A stretch of DNA of 64,000 nucleotides from Artocarpus heterophyllus (taxonomy: Eukaryota > Streptophyta > Magnoliopsida > Rosales > Moraceae). Location: NCBI GenBank assembly GCA_025403435.1, contig CM046342.1, positions 19,946,631-20,010,630 of the forward strand, written 5' to 3'. Shown here in pieces: positions 45,201-56,650 of this stretch (position 1 is the stretch's first letter; each line of letters starts with the position of its first letter). The notes beneath the pieces are model-generated. The model saw nothing but the letters and a program-made list of their open reading frames with translations, was not told the origin of the DNA and searched no databases. The translations under genes and the position numbers were made by a program.

Positions 45201-47136
45201 CTCTCGATAATTATATATCCCAGATATACATTTCACAATTATCAACTCCAACGCTACTCCACTAAAAGCTTGGAGCTACACTCCCAAACTTTATAGAATT
45301 GCGAAGCCCGTATAGCTAAGTCTCCATGACATATCAAAGTGTATTGTATCCCCATATGATAATCCATAAGTAGCTTAAGGACAAGTTCTGCCTTACCTTC
45401 CCGATTATTTTTATCTTACGTTCCATTTTCTCACCATTAGAAAACTTACCATCCAAAGATAGTATACCATTCGGTTACACCTATGTATCCAAATGGTTGA
45501 GCGCTCCAGTTTTTCAATTACAGGATATAAGAGGATATCATTACTCCTAAAGAGGAGCTATGGATTCCATATCTATGAATAACAAGTCTACGCTATCAAG
45601 AGTCATGCCTCCAATGTATCGGCATGCATACCACTATTGAGATGTGGGAGTCACCCTTTTGTACATTAAAAGACACAAGTCAAGACAACAGGCCCACTAT
45701 CTATCTCAGGATTAAGATACAATACAAATGACTGTCTAAAGTGAATCGATTTGCCAAGACAGAATTATTAATCCAAATCAATTCACTTTGTGTCCCGATC
45801 CAACACATCGTCACCTATGACAACGTGCCAATGTTTCTATTCACGGAGTCCAACTCTGATGGTCAAGACAAACCATCTCCCTTGAGGGATATAGACAACA
45901 TAACAATCTTTGTCGTAGTCCTTATAACATCCTATATAATCATGCCATATAATCCTTTTTATATGTCGTAGTCCAATAAGTTTACAAACCATACACAAAC
46001 TCCATAAAAACATCAAACTTTTCAAGACTAGGGTTTAAGATTTTACCATGAAATTTCCTCAAGCTTTTGATCCTTCTCTTTAATGCTTTAAGCCTTGCTT
46101 TTCGTTCTTGTTATAAACTATTACAAAATGCCCACCAAAACCCATCCAAAACCCCAAGAACATCTTAAAAACATATAGTGTAAAAGTCTAAAGTTTACCT
46201 CCTAAGTTTCTAGTCATGAACCCGACACTTGAACTTGCTTAGAAGATGGATTTTTGTGGATGTTTTTGAGCAAAAGCATGGAGAGGGAGAGCTTATAGGG
46301 GCTGTCGCTTCTATGGGAGGAAAAGATAAGTTTTTTCCTTCAATTGTTGCATGCTAATGATGAGGAAAAAGTAAGATATTTGTTTAATTTAACATCTAAG
46401 CTTAATGACTTATTATAAAGGCTTAAATGAGAAGAAAATTGACCCCAAAAAAAGTGGCCTAAGACCAGATCCACTATGGAGGGAAATGTGACCTATATTC
46501 TATGTTTTAGATGGCAATTTTGTGGGTCCCATAACCTTTTACATAGTGTAAATTTACACTGATGGTATTTTTTCTATAATACCAGTATATTTTCTATACA
46601 ATTTTAAGCTTACATAGCATTCAATACTCATCAATATTATCCATGCAATATTCTTATGCTGCTTAACTTTATACAGTCTAATTTCTATACTATGTTACTT
46701 TATGCAGTGTAATTTCTATACAGCTTAACTCTATGTAGTATAATTTTCACACTGCATTATTCTTATATTACATAGTTTTTATACATCTTGATCTTTATAC
46801 TGTATAATTTCCATATTCTTCTATAGTATTTTCCTTATATAGCATTTTCGTTTCAAAATTTATTACAACACATTCTACAACAATTAAGCTATCTTGCTTA
46901 GTTTTTATTGTTCACAAACTATGCAATGATTTTTGACCTTAAAAATCTCATTTTCACCTTTATGGAATTTGTTATAAAATCAGATTTAAATAATAATTCT
47001 CATGACACTAGTTATGCTCTTAAAATACATACCAAAATCTTGAGCACAAAATTTTGCTAACAAAATTTACTCATAAATTACTTATCATAATCCTTAATTA
47101 TTGCATACATATTAAACTAAAAATACTCTGGTGTCA
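42217..47136 (-). repeat. Chromovirus LTR (5' LTR of the minus-strand element), interrupted
   Basis: Plus-strand ends TGATGCCCACC and GGTGTCA are mirrored termini like those of the two solo LTRs. Net length is ~3.2 kb after removing the copia A LTR fragment at 44204-45911. It contains (TA)n tracts at 43507-43526 and 43550-43570. The right end is placed at 47136 by the TGTCA terminus and is less certain than the left. ORFs within (43317-43532, 43845-44036, 45066-45251) are AT-rich and unsupported. Confidence 0.65.
44204..45911 (-). repeat. Truncated copia family A LTR
   Basis: Begins TGTTGGAAAAAAATAG and aligns with 5297-~7040 and 60821-~62555, including the TATA region and the ACAACATAACAATCTTT block, where it stops. 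About 280 bases of LTR end are missing. No internal copia sequence adjoins it, so it is a solo or truncated LTR. Confidence 0.9.
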
Positions 47137-47784
47137 TGCCATCGACCATGGCCCTAGAGACATGCCGACTCGCTGACCAAGTATGCATTATATTGTCAAA
47201 CTGATGATCTAGTTGGTCCCAGACTAGGCTAGACTTTTTTGGGCATAAGAACACCCATAAGCTAGAGTGAGCAACATCCGAAGACCACCAGGTGGCATTA
47301 TCTAAGCCTTTAAATAGTGATCCTTCTTACCGAGAGATTGTGACCCTATCACCTGCTACCTAGGTGCCTTACAACAGTACTCCTAGGTCACGGGGACAAT
47401 CGGCCCCAAACTCGATCCAAACCAAGCATTATAAATAAGAGCATTAACTCTAACTTAAAGGTAAGTGGACTCTCTTATCATAGCCTTGCCTCTCTCCACC
47501 TAGTTCACCTTGACTAGATACCTGACTTGAATGTTAGAGTGCCATTAGCAAGGACCACACTGGTGTCCCCCTTTACTCCAAGGCATTCCCTTCTCTTATA
47601 GATACGATTAGAACAGGACATCTAGAGCCTGAAAAGGTAGTCTGACTACCGTGTATAGCCATATGTGGTGTTTAGCCACTCTAGGTTAACAATAAGGCTT
47701 GAGCCTGGTAAAAGCTTTAAAGAGTCCTAAAGCACTTGGTAGGCCTTGGACAGTTTGCTATGCAGCTTGCAAGCAAAAGCCAAC
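47137..47784 (+). repeat. Probable Tat-type gypsy LTR fragment
   Basis: Non-coding. It has TATAAATAAGAGC at 47430-47442, followed ~120 bases later by CTGACTTGAATGTTAGAGTG and ACACTGGTGTCCCC, a conserved R/U5 phrase of plant Tat/RIRE2-like LTRs. No ends could be fixed. Confidence 0.45.
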
Positions 47785-48126
47785 ATGGCTTCCCTCCTCT
47801 GTCGTGGACAGTTGCTTTTCTTTCAATGCTTTAAGCTTCGAAGACACTCTTTAAAAACTCACCCTAATATCCTACCATTTCACACATCTCTTCTAGGTCA
47901 CCCTCCAAGTCCACAACAATGAAGAATCCAACATCAACGTCAATTCACTCATGCTTCAAAATGTCCTTCAAGTCATCCACAACTCATCAATAAACTCCTC
48001 CAAACTTGTTATGTGACCCTCCAAACTAGCACCAAGCCCTACATACTCCATCCACCATGTGCCAATCACACTTAGTGCTTCTGCACATGGCTTCTACAAC
48101 GTGTTGCTAGCGCTCTATGTCCATGT
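47785..48126 (+). pseudogene. VEP1/PRISE-family reductase pseudogene, N-terminal part
   Basis: Plus-strand fragments align in order with plant progesterone 5-beta-reductase / iridoid-synthase-like short-chain reductases. A weak start near 47786 reads QHGFPPLSWTVAFL, then ASKTLFKNSP and ISHISS. From 47897 it reads VTLQVHNNEESNINVNSLML and QNVLQVIHNSS. After a frameshift comes YVTLQTSTKPY, then a jump to SIHHVPITLSASAHGFYNV and LLALYVHV. About 50-60 residues between KPY and SIHH are absent; in family members that part carries the catalytic Tyr region (YY..ED). Stops are present at several points. The family reduces enones (steroids, 8-oxogeranial) with NADPH. Family assignment is strong, substrate unknown. 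Confidence 0.85.
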
Positions 48127-50627
48127 TAAAAAATGTGGGTAGAAATCTAAAAATAAAAGTGAGAAAATCTAGAAATAAAAGTTGGATTTAAGGTATATAG
48201 GAGTACTATCTTTAAGGTTTTATTTGCCTACACTACGAAACTTTGCTAATGGGACTTGTGGTAAATTAACTCTAATATATAACAAATCCTAAATACTATA
48301 TCTAACAATAATTTGTGTTCTAGGAGAAGGCATTAAATTTGGAAATTTTTTAACATTAATAAACACACATGGGTGTCTATTTATGAACAGACACAACCAT
48401 TGTAATTATGCAACTGTCACGCCCTGGAATCTGGGAGGTGACGTGGTAGATTATTTAAATTTAATTAAGTAAGTTTTAGTTAAAATCTACCAAGTTAAGA
48501 AAATAATTAAATAATAAAATGTGATAAATTTAAAACCTTTTAGGCAGATATTAAAATAATAAAATAGATAAGAGGAAAATAAAATAAAATGAAATAAGCT
48601 AAAATAAAGGAAAAGAAATATGTGTTGGGTCCCACTAGGCCCACAACTTATACACACACATAGTAGCGACAATAATTAAAATTACAACTACAATCCAAAG
48701 TAAGAAAAAGTAAATTATAATATTACATGCCTTGATTAATTAATATAAACAACCTATTCAAATCTTCTACTGCTCTCGAGTCCGATCGGTAGCCTCCCAA
48801 TTGGTCCTAAGTTGTATTTCACCTAGGTGAAAAAGGTTTAAAAACAAATAAAATGTGAGTAAAAGGCTCAGTAGGACTAGGTTAGAAAATCATTTAATTT
48901 AAATATGAAATTTGTCAATTTGGCAAAATATTTAAAAACATAATTAAATAAATAATCAAATAAACTCAATTACCATAATAGTTCATTATTCATCCAGAAA
49001 AGATATTTTTATCTTTTCGTGGGCAAACCATAGATATCACCACTATGGTGGCCCAACTGGGTTTTGGGATCTGCCCCCAAGGTCCTATTCTATGCGACCC
49101 GATCTCTAATCATGGCATCATGCCCATCTATGCATTTTTATAATTATTTAAATCTCCTTTTACCAAGTATAATCATTTACATTTATTATGCAGTTCATTA
49201 TGAAAAATCATCCCATTCTACTGCTTATGAAAACAACTGATAAAAATCTTTTTCAATCATTCATTAAAAACATTTTGATATAAATCATTGTGAGGCCAAA
49301 ACCATTTAAAAACTTGGCTATCTCAATATCCTGCACCGACGTTCGACACCACAGTCTCGATCCACTATACAGTAGCTCCACGAAACCATGAACAACTCTA
49401 AATGTAAATTAGGTTCATCAGTATCTAGCTTAAGATATTCTACACTACTAAGCTATCTCATGGTGTCCTAGTGTGCCATTTATGTCTGTCAAATCATATT
49501 ATAAGATTAAAATCTCAATATGTGTTTCAAATAGGAAAAACGGGTGAAAAAGGATAGATTTTTATGAAGCCCTGTCGGCCTGCCAGTTCCCCTAATTCGG
49601 CCTGCTGAATTGCACAATTCGACTTACCAACCATCTGGGTCTGACTTGCCGTACCCACTATGAGTCTGGCCTGTTGATACTATGAATCTGACCTCAAAGT
49701 TTGCCCTATGGAACTCAAAGTTTGGCCTACCGTACTAGAAAAAATCTAGAAATTTTCAGACTCGGGTCTTGGCCTCCCTGAGCCCAAATCGTCATTTCCA
49801 ACCTGTTCTCTCAATTCCCAGGCATACAAAACATTTATAGATGATAGAAAAACATAATAAAACACTTTTAAACACATTTAAACAATATTTGCATAGAAAT
49901 TTCCAATTAAATCTAAAAATGGGAAAAAAGGAAAAACTTGGTTCTATTGAATTTTTATTCAATCGAGCTTAAATTTAAGTTGCGTTGAGTTGTACTAACT
50001 TACATTAATGGTTTTCTAAGCTCAAACAAGCTCAGGTTCAACATTTTAAGAAAATGGAGAGATTTAGAAAAATTTTCAAAGTTTTGAAAAAAAGTAAACT
50101 AACCTCAAATCAATGCTTGAATCCAAGTTTGTGAGTTTCCAAACGCGTTCCTGAGCTCCCAATCCGTTGAGAATCGAAGCTCGAACTTAGTTTTGAACTG
50201 GAAATTAAGAGAGGGAGAGAGAGAAAAATGCACAGAGAGAGAGAAAGCATGAGAGAGAGGTTTGAGAGAGTGAGGAAGGAAGAGGGAAAAGGGGGAAATA
50301 AATAGAGTGGTAGAGTGGGCGGTTTTCAGAGGAAAACCACATGCTGCCCACAGTTTTACAAAAGGGGACGTAATCAGTATTTGACAAATTGTTTTGTTTC
50401 AAAATTCAAAATAACATATAAAAATAATTAAAAGTGATTAAAAATAATTGAAGAAAAATTAATTTGAAAATATTACAAAATAGTTAAATTAAGTTCTAAT
50501 TACATTATGGCGTACTATTACACCATTTTACACTCTAATAACACTTGATTAAATTGAGGATGTTATAGCAATCTTTGTATCCTTTCATAAATTAACATTT
50601 AAGAGACAAATTATAATCTCTCTTATA
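48127..50627. mobile_element. Insertion splitting the reductase pseudogene (343-bp core plus nested solo LTR)
   Basis: Flanked by an 8-bp direct repeat GTCCATGT (48119-48126 and 50628-50635), and the reductase reading frame resumes exactly across it. Apart from the solo LTR and its 5-bp duplication, only ~343 bp of non-coding AT-rich sequence is inserted (48127-48414 and 50573-50627). An 8-bp duplication suits a hAT-type element, but I see no convincing terminal inverted repeats. An intron with acceptor CTCTTATAG at 50628 is an alternative. Confidence 0.5.
48415..50567 (-). mobile_element. Solo LTR of chromovirus type (2153 bp)
   Basis: Starts TGTCACGCCCTGG, ends GGATGTTATA (a decayed GTTACA), flanked by GCAAC (48410-48414) and GCAAT (50568-50572), a 5-bp duplication with one C-to-T change. 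No internal genes. It holds a block of GGCCTGCC-like repeats at 49568-49740 and a (GA)n tract at 50208-50268. ORFs at 48487-48672 and 50205-50402 are low-complexity. Orientation is by analogy with the LTR at 42217. Confidence 0.8.
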
Positions 50628-51171
50628 GTCCATGTGTCAATTTGTTGGTATGAGAACTTGTCATTAAGATATCCTAGCATGAAATACACATATGAGCATT
50701 TCCATCACACGACATATGAGCGTGTGTTGGCATTGCAACACACTTGGGCTGCTATGACAGGCAAGGAGAAGAACCAGGACTTCAATAGCACAAATTGTGA
50801 TGTTTTTAAGTGGAAGGGCATATCAAAGATGTTGTTTGAGATATTTGGGTTCGAATTTGTGTTGTTTGATGATCATAAAAGTATACTGAAAAAAGAAGAA
50901 GAAGAGTACATGGGGTATTAGGTTCAGATGATGATGAGAAATGGGACTATTTGAGAAGAGATTATGGAGAGACATGGGTTGTACAAGACAAAATTGGAGG
51001 AGATTGCTTGTTTAAAGGCAGTGAATGCGGTTTGGATTTTGAGTTTCATCACATTTGCAGCGTCAACAAAAGCAGGGAGTATGGTTTTTATGGTATGCTG
51101 ATACACTTAAGAGTGTCAGCATACTAGTGGCACAATCTAGGGGCATGACGATAACGGCTCGTTTGATATAG
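50628..51171 (+). pseudogene. VEP1/PRISE-family reductase pseudogene, C-terminal part
   Basis: 50634-50918 encodes SICWYENLSLRYPSMKYTYE, HFHHTTYERVLALQHTWAAM and DFNSTNCDVFKWKGISKMLF, then EIFGFEFVLFDD. This is the hallmark C-terminal half of the family (RYPG, EHF, QxxWAA, FNCTNGDVFKWK, where the Cys and Gly are replaced). After a stop and frameshift it continues near 50966 with MERHGLYKTKLEEIACLKAV. A second shift leads to FEFHHICSVNKSREYGF and then YADTLKSVSILVAQSRGM before a stop at ~51169. At least three disruptions are visible, so no enzyme is made. It is the only host-gene sequence in the window. 51172-51481 beyond it is AT- and CT-rich flank with nothing recognisable. Confidence 0.92.
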
Positions 51172-51481
51172 ATTTATATATTATATCATGATGTTTTTCT
51201 TTTTTGTTTTGTCATGCACATATATTAAAGTGTCCATCAAGATTGCATACTTGAATTATGACAATTTGAATAAAGGAAATTGTAAGAATTGACAATTTTA
51301 TAAAATTATTGTTGCTAAATGTCGTTTATAATAGTATTGATAGAAAATGCAAGATTTCTTCAAAACTTAATTTTGTCTATATTACCCTAATTTTATTTGT
51401 TTTTTTTTCCTTTTTTCATCTCTACTCTTTCTCTCTCCTCTCTCTCTTTCTTTGTTTTGTGACACTCTCTCTCATTATATC

Positions 51482-52087
51482 TGTTAAGGGCGAGCTCGGT
51501 GCCACCGCCAAGGAGCCTAACCTCAGGTGGTTGGCAAATAAGCTCAGCAAAGCTAGAGTGAATAAATAACTGATCCTGATGAGCTTGGATCATTTGTCCG
51601 AGGTGCTTTTTAGGGTCTCTCGAGCTGCACTGCAACTGGTCACCTCCTTAGATTAAACACCAGCTCGGGTTGGATTCTTTTCACTAGTAAGTGGACTGCT
51701 ACTCGCCACCATTGGCCAACAGATGGCGGACCACTCGTCGTCAGATAGGAAACAATCCACCAGCGAAGGGCACGACATCTGTTCCCTGCCACCTGACACG
51801 CCTTGATGTGACACTCTGGTTGTGGGAAAAAGCCGCCTAACACCCAGTCCAAGAGGCAGCCTTTAAGTAGGATGCATTTATTGTATTCAGGGACACACAC
51901 TTTTTCCTGCCTTAAGCATTAGAGAGCCCTTGTCTGTTGACTATCCCATCTTTTTTTGGGTCCCGAAGCATCCCTCCTGTTGTAGCAGGTCCATCCGATC
52001 AGGCAGAGGCGAGCAGGGGAAAAGCTGACCATCGTGCGCAACTACACGTAGTGTTGATCTGATGCTAAACTCAAGTAAGCATCAACA
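51482..52087 (+). repeat. 5' LTR of the Tat-type gypsy element
   Basis: 606 bp starting TGTTAAGGGCGAGCTCGG and ending AAGCATCAACA, directly before the primer site. More GC-rich than the surroundings. The 3' LTR is beyond the window, so identity cannot be judged. ORFs 51309-51569, 51393-51635 and 51640-51900 run across it and are not called. Confidence 0.8.
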
Positions 52088-52089
52088 TT

Positions 52090-52106
52090 TTGGCGCTAGA
52101 AGGAGG
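52090..52106 (+). other. Gypsy primer binding site
   Basis: TGGCGCTAGAAGGAGGG lies two bases after the LTR end, as in many plant Tat-type elements. Confidence 0.75.
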
Positions 52107-52157
52107 GCACTACGCCTTCACTTGAACTCATTAGCCACAGCAAACCTGAGAACCAAG

Positions 52158-53735
52158 ATGGTAACTCAAGGCAATGCCCGAGATGAGGGTGCCCGACAGG
52201 AGGGGTCGGGAGAAGCTTGAAACCGAAACAACCTAGCCAGACCCAGGGGTTGTCCCCGAGCTACAAGATCGTGCTCTAGGGGTCAAGGAAGTGCGGCAAG
52301 GGCAGAACAGGTGCATGACCCAGTTGTTCAAGATCCTATTCGAGAACTAAAAAATGCTGTTTGAATACTCACCCAGTAGCTTAAACAACAGGCTCATTGC
52401 CAGGTGGCTCCTGGCCTCCTACCTCCAGCCTCGGCTAACCAGGTTGGGGGTTAGGCAGGATGAGAAGCCACCGACCTTAGTGAAGCTGATTCCAAGCACT
52501 CAAAAAGATTTACCCATGGTGTCTCAACAAACAACAGGCTTGTCCGAGAAGGAAGACTTGGCCCCTAGGAAGCACGAGCTCTATCATTGCATGGCTTTCG
52601 AGCATTTGTTTCTGATCAGCTCGGGTGCCAGGGGAGCTGCAACAAGATCGCCACCCTAGTATGGGTGACCGGGTTAAGGTCGGAGCACCCTATAGGGTTG
52701 AACTTCCCGAAGATACTAACAGTCATCAGTTTTGAGAATTGCAACGCCAAGTAGATGAGATCCGTAACAATCGTTTCAGTTTGGATGACGTTGGTGCCTT
52801 AGATCCACCATTGATTGACGTCATCATGTGAGCCTTGATACCACCTAAATTCAAAGTCCCATAAATCAAGTTGTGCGACCAAACTGCAAGCTAATGAGCA
52901 TGTCAAGTTATACCGAGGACACATGCTCTTACAAAACGCTAGCGATGCAGCCATGTGTAAAGCATTTTCCTTGACTATGACTGGACTAGCTCGACAATGG
53001 TTCTGATGATTAGAACCAGCTTCCATCACTTCTTTTCAACAACTTTACGATGCCTTCCTGGCAAACTTGTCCACAACAAAAATGAGAGAAAGGAGATAAC
53101 CTACCTATATGCCGTTAAGTAAGGAGACAACAATGTCTGAGACTATATAAATAGGCTTACCTGAGCCGCGCTCGAGGTTAAGCACTGTTGAAGATGAGAC
53201 CCTAAAACATGCTTTCATCAAGGGTCTCCGAGATGAGAAGCTTACCTGGTCATTGGCATTCGAGCAGCCGAGTACATTTTTTCAGATGCTTGGCTATACA
53301 CAAAGTTATGCTGATGTGGCTTAATATATTAAGAGCCGTAGAGAAGAGGCCACAGTGGCGGTGCGAATATGGAAAAGAAGCAGAAGAAAGCACCTGAACA
53401 ATCAAGCGCCAAGCAGAATAAGAAACAGAAGAAGGACAGGAAAACCAAGAAGCTGAAATGCCAAACGGGAAATTCCAAAGCTACAAGCCCTTAGTAGCGA
53501 GCATAGAGGAGGTACTTGCTCAGGTGCACGAGAAGAACCTATTGGTCGACCCACCTGAGCTCAAGGGCATCAAAGCTAAACATGATCAAAGCAAGTACTG
53601 TAATTTCCACAAAGACGTGGGACATAACACCCAGGATTGTATTCAGCTTAAGGACCAGATCGAGAAACTGGTCCGGGATGGACATCTATGGGAATTTGTA
53701 GAGCGAGTCTTAGCGTCGGGCATCGCGGCTTAGAG
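52158..53735 (+). pseudogene. Tat-type gag (decayed)
   Basis: Starts at ATG 52158 (MVTQGNARDEGARQEGSGEA, then a stop). The capsid domain is recognisable near 52880-53110 as NEHVKLYRGHMLLQNASDAA, FSLTMTGLARQWF and SITSFQQLYDAFLANL, and near 53200 as HAFIKGLRDEKLTWSLAFEQ. 53458-53733 gives the C-terminus with a CX2H-type knuckle, YCNFHKDVGHNTQDC, followed by QLKDQIEKLVRDGHLWEFVE, characteristic of RIRE2-like gag. Stops and frameshifts throughout. The same regions survive in far worse state at 11198-12440. Confidence 0.88.
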
Positions 53736-53939
53736 AGATGACCAACTGAGCTGAGACGTGCTAAACCGCCCACACAACTAGGATGGGAACGCCCTAGAAC
53801 CCCCGAACATCGTTCACACAATTTTTGGAGAGCCTATCACCGGGGACACGTCGAGTGGGCCGCAGGCTTACATCCAAGAAGCTCGACAGGTTGAAAGAGG
53901 CTAGCTTATCAACATGTCCGAGCATGTCAGCAAAATTTG

Positions 53940-54149
53940 CTGCTAGCAAGACATGTTGATCACCTTTATAGAGGAGGAAGCAAAAAAATTAATTCATCCA
54001 CACAACGATGCTCTTGTGTGCGAGTTGCGCATGGCCAACAACATAGTACGACGTATGCTAATTGACAACAATAGCTCAGCTGGTATCCTATTCAAGCAGG
54101 CTTTTGACAAACTGAAGATCAGCAATGCTACCTTTACCCCGATACAGAC
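53940..54149 (+). pseudogene. Tat-type protease, 5' part (cut by nested copia)
   Basis: Reads MLITFIEEEAKKLIHPHNDA, LVCELRMANNIVRRMLIDNN and SSAGILFKQAFDKLKIS. The active-site region LIDNGSS has become LIDNNSS. It ends at the copia insertion site after ATA CAG AC. Skipping the insert, the frame resumes at 62840 with CCACTTTACGGC (PLYG). Confidence 0.88.
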
Positions 54150-55192
54150 TATTGGAAAAATAATACGCAGCGGAATTTTAAAATTTTTATATCAGAGTAT
54201 TTTTCAAAACACAAGTTTGACACGCTATATGCAAAAATTAACCAGATCTTACTAACCTTCGAATGCCAAAGAACTCCTACAATCTGTGAACAGAAGTAAC
54301 GTTCCAAAAGAGCCTCAACCAACTGGTCTTCTTTGCTATTCTCTATCCACGATTGGAGTGAGTGTGGGCTCACATGTACAGCTCTTCCTCTAGGCAACTC
54401 TCCTTCCAACCAATTGAGAGAACCCAAAGCTAGTGGTCTTGATTTGTGAACAAGAGCCCTTAGGGAGTTTCCAGATTCTCACCAATAGAGTATCACTCTT
54501 AATCTCTCAATTGATCTAAATAATAATTAGACTCACACCCTTTTATATAGAGGTTAGGTCTAGGAGTCAGTCCTTATCAGATAATGCCTTAAAATTTGAA
54601 TCAGAATCAAATTCAGATCAATATCTGATGAAATGCGTGTAAAAACCCGTGATCTTTTAATCACGCATAGGTAGGCTGATCTGTTTAACCAGGCCCACTA
54701 TTCATCTTAAGATTAAGATACAATACAAATAATTATTTAAAGTTAATTGATTTGCTAAGACAAAATTATTAATCCAAATCAATTCACTTTATGTCCCGAT
54801 CCAACACATCATCACCTATGACAATGTGCCAATGTTTCTATTTACGTAGTCCACCTCCGATGGCTAAGACAAACCATCTCCCAATAGGGATATAGACAAC
54901 ATAACAATCTTTATATGAATAAAGTGCCCAACTTTATTCCCTCGATTGTGGATCTTATGATTTAGACCGTCACCTTAAAAATCGTGTCTTCTGCATAATC
55001 TATCCATCATATACCCAATTCTTAAAGGTTTAGACCGACAGTCTCAGACTATTGTTTGCTTAACATACATTCAATGAATATGAACGTAAAGAGGACAAGA
55101 TTTGGTATATTAATAATAAATAAATTCTTTATTGATAAAAATGTCTCCAAAAATGTATTACATTTTTACTTCTTAGGGCATACATGTCAACA
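54150..55192 (-). repeat. Copia A copy 2, 3' LTR with ~970-bp internal deletion
   Basis: Aligns with the right LTR from its start (TATTGG for TGTTGG) to about 61367, then jumps to the equivalent of ~62330 (GGCCCACTATTCATCTTAAG near 54692). It ends CATGTCAACA. 1043 bp against 2014 bp for the other LTR. Confidence 0.92.
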
Positions 55193-55206
55193 ATCTCCCA
55201 CTTGCA
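55193..55206 (-). other. Copia A copy 2 polypurine tract
   Basis: The minus strand reads TGCAAGTGGGAGAT immediately before the LTR start TGTTGACATG; copia B has almost the same tract. Confidence 0.85.
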
Positions 55207-56650
55207 CTAAGTGAGGAAATATGACAAATTTGCATCCCCATAGCTTCCACATGCCTCTCAAAGACTCTCCTAGTAAGTGTCTTCATAAATGGATTAGCTA
55301 AATTGTCCTTTAATGCGATTTTGCACACCGTGACATGCCTGCCCTCAACGAAGTCCTTTATCACATGGCACTTTCGATCAATATGCTTACTCTTCTTGTT
55401 AAATCTTGGTTCCTTAGCATTAGCTATCACCGTACTGTTATCATAGCACACTGATACCGCCTTATCCATACCAGGAACTACCTCAAGATCCCCAAGGAAC
55501 TTACGGCGCCACACTGTTTCTTTTGAAGCATCACTAGTTGCCACATACTCAGCCTCCATTGTTGAATCTGAAGTGCAATCTTGCTTCACACTTCTCCAAC
55601 TGATGGCATCGCCGCCCAAAGTAAACACAAAACCTGAAGTCGATTTCCTAGAATCTAGACAGGATTGAAAATCCAAGTTAGTATATCCTAGAGGAGTCAA
55701 GTCCTCACCCGAATACACAAGCATATACCCTCGAGTCCTTCTCAGGTACTTGAAAATATGCTTAACCGTAACCTAGTGGTTCGGTCCTAGATCCACCTGA
55801 AATCGAGTTACAATCCTGACCGCATAAAAAATATCCAGTCATGAGCAAAAAATGGCATACATGAGACTACCCATTGCCAAAGCATAAGGCACCTTCTTCA
55901 TGTATTCTCTTTCTTCCTCAGACTTTGGAGAGTCTTTCTTAGAAAGAGTAATTTCAAACCTAGATGGTTGCCCACCTTTCTTAGAATCCTGCATTGCAAA
56001 CCTCTTGAGAATTTTATCTATGTAGCTGGCTTATGACAAAGCTATCATTTTGTTCTTCCTATCTCGAAAGATCTGGATACCGAGAACAAAATTAGCTTCA
56101 CCCAAGTCCTTCATGTCAAACTGCTTGATCAACTATAATTTGATCAATGACAATGCCCCAACATCAGTGCGAATTAGCAGAATGTTATCTACATAAAGCA
56201 GTAGAAAAACCACCTTCTCATGCTTAATGTGTTTTTAAACACATGGCTCATCCACTTTTTGTGAGAACCTATAAGTCTTGATTACTTAATCAAATCTTAT
56301 GTTCCAAGAATGGGAAGCCTGCTTAAGTCCATAAATTGACTTTTGCAGCTTACAAACCTTACCCTCTTGACCCTTGACCTTGAACCCATCTGGTTGTTCT
56401 ATATAAATGGACTCATCAAGATAGTCATTTAGAAAAGTCATCTTGACATCCATCTGCCAAATCTCATAATCGAGAGCAGCAGCTATGGACAAGAGAATCC
56501 GGATGGATTTAAGCATGGCTATAGGCGAAAAGGTTTCCTCATAATCGATTCCTTCCTTTTGTGTATTACCCTTAGCTATCAGTCTAGCCTTAAAGGTTTC
56601 GACCTTTCCATCCACTCCTCTTTTGCTCTTATAGATCCACTTACACCTAT
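55200..56650 (-). pseudogene. Copia A copy 2 RT and RNase H
   Basis: 55173-55724 is open for 183 codons with RNase H phrases: LDFQSCLDSRKSTSGFVF, DAISWRSVKQDCTSDSTMEA and DNLANPFMKTL. The first catalytic Asp position reads TNLD for TDSD. 56286-56615 encodes the RT N-terminal half: [51 protein letters not shown] and [11 protein letters not shown]. The RT catalytic half (55736-56285) is frameshifted with stops. Confidence 0.9.

Noticed and set aside
50924..51106. Minus-strand ORF opposite the reductase pseudogene
   Set aside because: Antisense shadow of the C-terminal reductase segment.
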